Shown: piece after piece, positions 1 to 4,985 of the stretch
How positions within the stretch are numbered: the first letter of the stretch is position 1
Layout: the number at the start of each line of letters is the position of its first letter
Source: an uncultured Porphyromonadaceae bacterium
GTDB taxonomy: Bacteria > Bacteroidota > Bacteroidia > Bacteroidales > Muribaculaceae
Reading direction: 5' to 3'
Assembly (NCBI GenBank): GCA_947174735.1
Contig: CAMWKC010000145.1
Coordinates: 1-5,909 of the forward strand
DNA: 5,909 nucleotides
The notes under the pieces: model-generated
What the model saw: only the letters and a program-made list of their open reading frames with translations
Database searches by the model: none
Told to the model about the DNA's origin: nothing
Translations under genes and position numbers: made by a program

Positions 1-652
1 CCACAGCTAAACGCGACCCGAAACTGAATAACTCACGAAATGACTTCCACGAAAATATCCATATAGGACGCCAACGTGCCACAACCCACAAAAGTAAGGT
101 ATTAACGGCGGAACTTATCAACTGCTGCCACACTAAGGCCCAGACTCCGAAGCCTGACCAGGCAAGAATAATTCCGGCAGTACCTGAAACTACCGCAGCA
201 CTAAGCGAGGCTTTAGCCTGAGAACGGAAATCTACACGTATGGTAAGCAATGCACGCTGCACTACAGCCAGTGAATTAAAGATCATCACCATCCCAAGTG
301 CTTTAACCAGACTGTCAAGTTGTGGCTCACGATAAAAATATGCTATTAAAGGGGCACCGGCGTAAAGCACAAAGTAGAGAAAAATCCCCACAACTATGTT
401 GAAATAGAAAACAGTCGAGGTATCTACAAGAGTACGGTTCTGTTTACGTATCAAGGCTTGTGAGAAGCCACAGTCAATCAACGACTGTGATACTGCAATA
501 AAGACTGCCAGCATACCGACCAGACCGAACTCGTCCGGTGTAAGAAGATTTGCCATCACTACAGTGACCGCAAAAGCTACACATTGTACCGAGAAACGCT
601 CTATGGCGCTCCACATAGTACCTTTCAGAGTCTTATGGCCTAATTGCCCCAT
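1..652 (-). CDS. Polysaccharide/LPS flippase, WzxC-like (MATE/MOP superfamily), C-terminus off the window
   Basis: Only the first 217 codons are present; the gene runs off the left edge, and full-length relatives are about 480 residues, so under half is seen. The protein starts MGQLGHKTLKGTMWSAIERF, followed by hydrophobic helices at about residues 22-36, 44-60, 82-108, 117-133, 150-165 and 168-192. The stretch LLTPDEFGLVGMLAVF and the following SLIDCGFSQALIRKQNRT are typical of the Polysacc_synt_3/WzxC branch. Members of this family sit in the inner membrane and are thought to flip undecaprenyl-linked oligosaccharide repeat units to the periplasm for capsule or exopolysaccharide assembly. 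The ATG at 650-652 overlaps the stop of the preceding lipoprotein gene in a TGATG junction, so translation is probably coupled. There is no Shine-Dalgarno, which is normal for Bacteroidetes. The family call is confident; the exact substrate cannot be told. Confidence 0.9.
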   Translation of the reverse strand, partial: MGQLGHKTLKGTMWSAIERFSVQCVAFAVTVVMANLLTPDEFGLVGMLAVFIAVSQSLIDCGFSQALIRKQNRTLVDTSTVFYFNIVVGIFLYFVLYAGAPLIAYFYREPQLDSLVKALGMVMIFNSLAVVQRALLTIRVDFRSQAKASLSAAVVSGTAGIILAWSGFGVWALVWQQLISSAVNTLLLWVVARWRPIWIFSWKSFRELFSFGSRLAV

Positions 653-1101
653 CAGAATTTATAAAGTTCTACTATGACACCCTCTTCATCACTCACTACA
701 AGGCGGTCACGTGTAAGTACATCCACGTGATAAAATGAGGGATTGGAGTAAATGCCACATAGTCTTAAAGAATAAGGATAATATCGATCAGCCGGTACTT
801 CAAAACATAATGTACCTTTATCATGATCATAAATCATATTGGCAGTGGCCTTAAGATCATTATCACGTATAAACTGGGCTACATGCAGAGATATATTCCA
901 GAATACAGTACCGTCAAGCGGTACTTCCACACCGTCAAACGATATAGAAGAAACACGCCATTGTCCGTCAAGACGACCGTTAACCGGCATTTTCTGACAA
1001 CTTACAGACATTATGCTCACTGTTAAAAGAGTCAGAAATAAGCGCAACGTATCAGACAGCCATGTCCGGTGTATAGGTACAAAGTAGATAGGAAGTTTCA
1101 T
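652..1101 (-). CDS. Small lipoprotein with lipocalin-like fold, in capsule operon
   Basis: This is a 149-residue protein. The N-terminus is an uncleaved-looking basic stretch, then a hydrophobic segment at residues 20-33 ending in SVSC, with Cys35 as the likely lipidated residue of a signal peptidase II site. The mature part starts CQKMPVNGRLDGQWRVSSI; the LxGxW pattern followed by alternating beta-strands, and the ending HVDVLTRDRLVVSDEEG, resemble the small lipocalin-like lipoproteins common in Bacteroidales. The residues after Cys35 (QKMPV) lack the acidic cluster of known Bacteroidetes surface-export signals, so a periplasm-facing position is the better guess. I chose the ATG at 1099-1101 because it forms a four-base ATGA overlap with the stop of the Wzi gene; an in-frame ATG at 1126-1128 would add nine residues and overlap by 31 bases. 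It also overlaps the flippase start. Function is unknown; a role in polysaccharide export is inferred only from position. Confidence 0.82.
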   Translation of the reverse strand: MKLPIYFVPIHRTWLSDTLRLFLTLLTVSIMSVSCQKMPVNGRLDGQWRVSSISFDGVEVPLDGTVFWNISLHVAQFIRDNDLKATANMIYDHDKGTLCFEVPADRYYPYSLRLCGIYSNPSFYHVDVLTRDRLVVSDEEGVIVELYKF

Positions 1102-2615
1102 CGTTTGTTGCGTTTTAAGTTCAGCCAACCTGTTTTTGATATATTAAGCATAACGCCGAAGTTACCTCCCAACAGACTGCCGCTGTCAGCAGCTACCGAC
1201 ACACCGGCTTCCCACCCGAAAAGTACTTTACGCTGCGGACGCCATGTTACTTCAGCCAGCATACTAAAACAGTTCTCAACTTTGTCAAAAGGTCCGCCGT
1301 ATTCAGTAGCAGCATAGTTACCCCAGTTACGTGTATAACTTGTAAGAAGACGGTAACCAAGCCATGGCAGCGGACTGCCTGATATACCTAAGTGATGGCC
1401 CTGTACACGTGTGGTACGAAAGTAACTCTGTCTGTCATTGTTCCAGATAGGTGATAGTACCAACGGATTACCGATACCCATGCCCCAGTGCTGCCAGCCG
1501 GCATATATGTAATGGTTATAGTAATTATCACGACCGCTTACCTGTTCAGGTATATCATGGTTCTTATCCCAGTACACTGAAGTAGTCTGGTCTTTAGTAT
1601 AAAGATATTCATACACGATACGGTCTACTACAGGATTAGCCGGTAACTGTCCTTCGAACCCCCACAGACCATCTTTCCATGCATATTCTATATATAGCTG
1701 GGAGTGATCTTCAAAATAATGCTCATAATAAGCACTGACAGACCAGTCGGAATTGCGTGGAGTCCAGGCAAGTCTAAAATCCCAACAACCGGTCATATTT
1801 CCCTGTACATTGGTTTGCTCCTGGGTAGGAGTAGTGGCGTCACCGCCCATAGGTACCAACGCCTTGAGCCAGTCCTTCAGACTATGCGGCATGTGTATAA
1901 CCTCACCATCATGATATGATATTCCTCCGAACTGAGTAGCCATTTCTATACCACATTCAAGAGTCAACGGAAATACATCGGGATTACCATTACGCAACCA
2001 TAGACCTTTGGAATGATAAAGTACATCTTCAGTCCGCTTGGCATCTGAAGCGTACCAGCTTTTCTGCCATTTTGAATCAGTAAACATACCGAATGACAGA
2101 TACCCCTTTGCACTCAACCAGCCTTTCAGACCCCAGATAGGAGCATAATCGAAGATACCTATACGTAACTGCGGTATAGGACGCGCATTTCCTGAGTATA
2201 ACAGATTACCACTGCTCAGTCCTTTGGCACCAAATATATCCGGCAGCTCCTTACTGCCCAGATAGGCACCAAGACAACGATAACGGCTCTCAACATATAG
2301 TTGCTGTACAGTTAATACCGACTGCATACGCCACCCCAAAGCAATATCAGCCCCGGCTCCCCAACTCCAACGCTTATCGTATGTCATAGATTTGTCAAGT
2401 CCTAACCGCACGTAGCCGAAATCGCTACGTACATTTGAAAGTCCCTGCCGGTTGCTTACAAGCCAAAAAGGTGTGTCACTACCGGAAGAACCGGTCAGGG
2501 TAATCCCGGCATGATAATGCAGGCTATCAAGCACAGCCGCACTGGACCCTGAGGCAAAGGCGCACAGGATAGTGAGCATTATGAAGTATCGCAGGGGCAG
2601 GATGCGGTGAGACAT
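1098..2615 (-). CDS. Capsule assembly Wzi family outer-membrane protein
   Basis: From the chosen start the protein has 505 residues, close to the usual size of Bacteroidetes Wzi-family proteins. A signal peptide is clear: MSHR start, hydrophobic core RYFIMLTILCAFA, likely cleavage after SGSSA. The mature part opens with HAGITLTGSSGSDTPFWLVSNRQGL, then GYVRLGL, many aromatic-rich alternating strands, YSGNARPIPQLRIGIF and, late, NYYNHYIYAGWQHWGMGIGNP; these are hallmark stretches of the Bacteroidetes Caps_assemb_Wzi family. E. coli Wzi is an outer-membrane beta-barrel that acts as a lectin anchoring group 1 capsule to the cell surface; here a similar role in surface polysaccharide assembly is inferred. 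An in-frame ATG at 2664-2666 would give 522 residues, but puts 17 extra residues before an otherwise textbook signal peptide. It is the first visible gene of the minus-strand operon and overlaps the lipoprotein gene by ATGA. The last residues (LNLKRNKR) do not end in the terminal aromatic usual for barrel insertion signals. Confidence 0.9.
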   Translation of the reverse strand: MSHRILPLRYFIMLTILCAFASGSSAAVLDSLHYHAGITLTGSSGSDTPFWLVSNRQGLSNVRSDFGYVRLGLDKSMTYDKRWSWGAGADIALGWRMQSVLTVQQLYVESRYRCLGAYLGSKELPDIFGAKGLSSGNLLYSGNARPIPQLRIGIFDYAPIWGLKGWLSAKGYLSFGMFTDSKWQKSWYASDAKRTEDVLYHSKGLWLRNGNPDVFPLTLECGIEMATQFGGISYHDGEVIHMPHSLKDWLKALVPMGGDATTPTQEQTNVQGNMTGCWDFRLAWTPRNSDWSVSAYYEHYFEDHSQLYIEYAWKDGLWGFEGQLPANPVVDRIVYEYLYTKDQTTSVYWDKNHDIPEQVSGRDNYYNHYIYAGWQHWGMGIGNPLVLSPIWNNDRQSYFRTTRVQGHHLGISGSPLPWLGYRLLTSYTRNWGNYAATEYGGPFDKVENCFSMLAEVTWRPQRKVLFGWEAGVSVAADSGSLLGGNFGVMLNISKTGWLNLKRNKR

Positions 2616-2865
2616 AGCTGCTGAAAGATATGTGTGACAGGAAATGGCTATTATGCGTAACCTCATAAATTAACGTTTATTTTATCGTTTTAGCATATTC
2701 CATATCCTAAGGAGAATATTTTTATACTTTTTTATCTGTAGTCTATCGATATACAGAGTAACATAGTAGTATCTAAATGCCAAAAACAATAACTTGTCAG
2801 AGAAAATATATAATTTCTACGAGGTAATCACGTTGCAAAAAGTAATTACAATATACTTTCAGCAA
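2616..2865. other. Divergent AT-rich intergenic region between Wzi operon and GH25 gene
   Basis: This gap separates two genes read away from each other and must hold both promoters. If the longer starts (2666 on minus, 2794 on plus) are used it shrinks to 127 bp. Visible structure is an inverted repeat TCTGTA (2735-2740) / TACAGA (2752-2757) with the 8-bp palindrome TATCGATA (2744-2751) inside its loop. I found only one-mismatch versions of the Bacteroidetes -7 element (TAnnTTTG), for example TATTTTTA and TACTTTTT around 2717-2735. In DNA this AT-rich those are expected by chance, so no promoter is called. Confidence 0.45.
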
Positions 2866-3996
2866 ATGATAAATAATGGAATCAATCAGGCCCTGCATAG
2901 TCTGCGTAGTGCCTTGACCGTGACACTTACAGCCGCCATAGTTCTAACAGCGGTATCCGTACCAATCTATGCACGCAATAAACCCGTCACCGATGGTAAG
3001 GGAAAAATGGTGTACCTCAACGGTGATGTCTATGACGGTCATTGGCGTAACGGCAAACGTGACGGACGTGGCAAACTCAAAACAGCATCAGGAGATGTCT
3101 ATGAAGGCGAATGGGTATCTGATCAGCTTGTCACAGGTAAATTACGTTACAAAGATAAGAAACGCGGCACTTACGAAGGAACATTCCGTGAACTCATGCC
3201 GGACGGTTACGGAAAACTACACTCCAAAAAACTGACCCAGGAAGGACATTGGCTCGGAGGCCATCCGGAAGGCATAGTTAAAGAGAAAGCCGGTAAGGAG
3301 AAGGAACATCTTGTACTCTACCGTGACGGACAGCCTACAAATCTGACTATAGATACCGATGGCCCGGCAATGGGTATTGACATCTCACGCTACCAGTCGG
3401 AAGTAATCTGGCCGCAACTTTATTTTTATACTGACGGTACAGAGCCTGATTACCGTACTCTCGGAGCTAACAAAGGAACAGTCAAACCTGTGGAATTTGT
3501 TATTATGAAGGCAACCGAAGGCGGTGACCATGTGGACCGTATGCTGGCAACACATACCGCCAATGCCGAACGTCATAACTTTGTAAAGGGTTTTTATCAT
3601 TTCTACAATACTACATCCTCTGCTTCAGCCAACGCTGCCAATTATATAGCAAATGTAACTATCGGCAAAGATGATCTTCCGCCTATACTTGATATAGAAA
3701 GAGAAGGAGAAAGTGTCGATTCACTACTGCATTGGATGAAAGTGGTAGAAACACACTACGGACGTAAACCGATAATTTACACCAATGAACGCTTTTACAA
3801 AATGTATGTCGAAGGCACACCGCTTGAGAAATATCCCTTGTGGTATTCACGTTATGGCCGTAAAGACATTGACCGTGGAGCAAGATTGTTCCAATTCACC
3901 GATCAAGGTCTTATAGACGGTGTGCGCGGGAGCAAGGTTGATATCAATGTAATACGCCGTGGCACTCTACACGATATAATCAAGAGCAAACGCTGA
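2866..3996 (+). CDS. Secreted GH25 muramidase (lysozyme) with N-terminal MORN repeats
   Basis: The protein has 376 residues from the ATG at 2866; an upstream in-frame ATG at 2794 would give 400. I prefer 2866 because it gives a normal signal peptide (hydrophobic core LTVTLTAAIVLTAV, cleavage after VPIYA) instead of a 60-residue leader. In 400-residue numbering, MORN-type repeats occupy about residues 74-164 and the GH25 domain about 192-392. The GH25 landmarks are all there: GIDISRYQ with Asp196, VIMKATEG (236-243), GFYHFY (266-271), PPILDIERE with Asp300 and Glu302 (expected catalytic pair), IIYTN, and VDIN near the end. GH25 enzymes cleave the MurNAc-GlcNAc bond of peptidoglycan, so a periplasmic or secreted cell-wall hydrolase is expected. 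MORN repeats usually mediate binding to lipid or protein. It is monocistronic in view and ends 15 bp from the oppositely directed regulator gene. Cellular role (remodelling, turnover or attack on other cells) is not determinable. Confidence 0.9.
   Translation: MINNGINQALHSLRSALTVTLTAAIVLTAVSVPIYARNKPVTDGKGKMVYLNGDVYDGHWRNGKRDGRGKLKTASGDVYEGEWVSDQLVTGKLRYKDKKRGTYEGTFRELMPDGYGKLHSKKLTQEGHWLGGHPEGIVKEKAGKEKEHLVLYRDGQPTNLTIDTDGPAMGIDISRYQSEVIWPQLYFYTDGTEPDYRTLGANKGTVKPVEFVIMKATEGGDHVDRMLATHTANAERHNFVKGFYHFYNTTSSASANAANYIANVTIGKDDLPPILDIEREGESVDSLLHWMKVVETHYGRKPIIYTNERFYKMYVEGTPLEKYPLWYSRYGRKDIDRGARLFQFTDQGLIDGVRGSKVDINVIRRGTLHDIIKSKR
3013..3285 (+). other. MORN repeat block inside the GH25 protein
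   Basis: Three to four tandem units of about 20-24 residues are visible at protein level. Unit 1 is the canonical one, YLNGDVYDGHWRNGKRDGRG (YxGxWxxGxxxGxG). Unit 2 begins GDVYEGEW, unit 3 GTYEGTF and ends GYGKL, and unit 4 is degenerate, QEGHWLGGHPEG. The units differ at the DNA level, so this is an old protein repeat and not a recent DNA duplication. Confidence 0.8.
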
Positions 3997-4011
3997 TACT
4001 GTCCCGATATT

Positions 4012-4707
4012 CTACATGGTTGCATAGTGCTTGGTAACAGCTAATACCCGATAAAGTCCGTAAATGGAATCCATTGAGAGCTGTATAGGCGGATAGTCCG
4101 GATTGAAGCTACGCGCCTCCACACACACAGGGTCCTTAGCCACAGGATAAAGCGCTTTAACCAATACACCGTTTTCGGTGTCGATTACCATAGGATTACC
4201 CCATGGAATAAAGGCACGGCTATTGATACGCTTAATAAAAAGTATGGAGCCATCATGAAGTTCGGGCTCCATACTGTCACCCGATAAGCGTATGGCCATT
4301 TCAACTCCGGGTACAGATATAAGCACCTTTTCACAATCAGATGATGTCACTCCCTGCGACCAATGCTGCAGACTGCCGGCGAAAGCTTCAACCGGAAGAA
4401 GTGGAACTTCGTAGGCGTCAGTCGTACGTTTACGTGGTTCGAGCAACATTTCACCGTCTCCAAACAGCAGCCAGTCACGGTTTAGTTCCGGATAGAGCTC
4501 GCAGAGACGACGTACTTTCTCTTCAGGTATGGATTTGCGTATAGCACTTATATAGGCACCTGATACTTCAAGCTGCCGGGTCAGGGTGGCCTGACTTATA
4601 TTTTTTGCGTGCATAAACTGCAACAAACGTCCTTTGACACTATCAGTGTCAGACATAACCGCAACTTTATGATCATTATCTGTTGAAACTTCTTTATTGG
4701 AAGTCAT
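4012..4707 (-). CDS. HTH transcriptional regulator with S24 (LexA/CI-like) peptidase domain
   Basis: The protein has 231 residues. An XRE-type helix-turn-helix lies at about residues 24-60 (GRLLQFMHAKNISQ, then a second and recognition helix around TLTRQLEVSGAYISAIR), followed by a linker, LNRDWLLFGDGEML, often seen in Bacteroides members. The C-terminal half is an S24 peptidase: Ala110-Gly111 in VEAFAGSL fits the self-cleavage site, Ser145 in SGDSMEPEL the nucleophile, and Lys184 in GVLVKALYP the general base. Family members are repressors inactivated by self-cleavage, in LexA and CI after RecA activation upon DNA damage; many Bacteroides paralogues of this type have no assigned target. I used the ATG at 4705-4707; an in-frame ATG at 4654-4656 would drop 17 poorly structured residues and is equally possible. 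The gene is divergent from the YeiH-family gene and has an inverted repeat just upstream, suggesting autoregulation. It is not surrounded by phage genes. Confidence 0.88.
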   Translation of the reverse strand: MTSNKEVSTDNDHKVAVMSDTDSVKGRLLQFMHAKNISQATLTRQLEVSGAYISAIRKSIPEEKVRRLCELYPELNRDWLLFGDGEMLLEPRKRTTDAYEVPLLPVEAFAGSLQHWSQGVTSSDCEKVLISVPGVEMAIRLSGDSMEPELHDGSILFIKRINSRAFIPWGNPMVIDTENGVLVKALYPVAKDPVCVEARSFNPDYPPIQLSMDSIYGLYRVLAVTKHYATM

Positions 4708-4734
4708 AGAACAAGTAGATTATAAAGATTATAG

Positions 4735-4788
4735 TTTTGCTTTAATTATTAATGATGCAAGTTAAGCATTATTCTTAATATAGCAAAA
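4735..4788. promoter_or_regulatory. Long imperfect inverted repeat upstream of the S24 regulator gene, candidate operator
   Basis: Outer arms TTTTGCT (4735-4741) and AGCAAAA (4782-4788) are exact complements. Inside them AATGATGC (4751-4758) pairs with GCATTATT (4766-4773) across a 7-base loop, with one G-T pair; the stretches in between match only partly. The element lies 27 bp from the regulator start codon, a usual position for an autoregulatory site. The region is AT-rich, which lowers the significance of short complementary arms. Confidence 0.4.
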
Positions 4789-4854
4789 TTTTCCTTTATA
4801 TTTTATCATATTCTCTTGTATAAATAGCTTCCGACAGAGAAGTTTTAAAAGGTA

Positions 4855-4887
4855 TTGCAGGCTTTTCACAAGTTTTTACTAAATTTG
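4855..4887 (+). promoter_or_regulatory. Bacteroidetes-type promoter for the YeiH-family gene
   Basis: TAAATTTG at 4880-4887 matches the Bacteroidetes -7 consensus TAnnTTTG perfectly. TTG at 4855-4857 can serve as the -33 element; the 22-bp gap is slightly longer than the usual 19-21. Transcription would start near 4892-4896, giving a leader of about 90 bases before the ATG at 4986. The match and position are seen; activity is inferred. Confidence 0.55.
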
Positions 4888-4891
4888 CAAC

Positions 4892-4919
4892 ATTGTCTGT
4901 TACTGATAACAGTGACAAT
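4892..4919 (+). promoter_or_regulatory. Inverted repeat at the predicted transcription start, followed by a T-tract
   Basis: ATTGTC and TGTTA (4892-4902) pair with TAACA and GACAAT (4907-4919) around the loop CTGA, leaving a two-base bulge (GT at 4912-4913). The inner part CTGTTA-CTGA-TAACAG is perfect. Six T residues follow at 4924-4929. It begins at or next to the predicted start site, so it could be a repressor operator, a 5'-end mRNA hairpin, or a weak intrinsic attenuator. The stem is AT-rich with few G-C pairs, which argues against an efficient terminator. Confidence 0.45.
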
Positions 4920-4985
4920 AATCTTTTTTATACTCCTTGACAGGAGGATGATTCCACTTCTGACTAAACCCGCTTAATTGACCTC

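Noticed and set aside
823..1317. Plus-strand open frames opposite the lipoprotein and Wzi genes (823-1026, 1069-1317)
   Set aside because: They lie antisense to well-supported genes, show no recognisable domain and have no promoter of their own.
2709..2714. AAGGAG sequence resembling a ribosome binding site
   Set aside because: No start codon follows at a suitable distance, and Bacteroidetes rarely rely on Shine-Dalgarno pairing.
3013..3285. DNA tandem repeat suspected from the repeated YxGxW motif
   Set aside because: The similarity is at protein level only; codons differ between units and spacing varies, so it is not a DNA repeat or CRISPR-like array.
3385..3883. Minus-strand open frames opposite the GH25 domain (3385-3600, 3683-3883)
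   Set aside because: They are antisense shadows of a frame with intact catalytic motifs; the translations look like random composition.
4341..4544. Plus-strand open frame opposite the S24 regulator
   Set aside because: Antisense to a gene with clear HTH and peptidase motifs; its arginine-rich translation is a frame artefact.
2866..4707. Possible prophage remnant: lysozyme next to a CI/LexA-like repressor
   Set aside because: The muramidase has a signal peptide and MORN repeats unlike phage endolysins, no holin, integrase or structural gene is visible, there are no attachment-site repeats, and flanking genes are ordinary envelope and transport genes.
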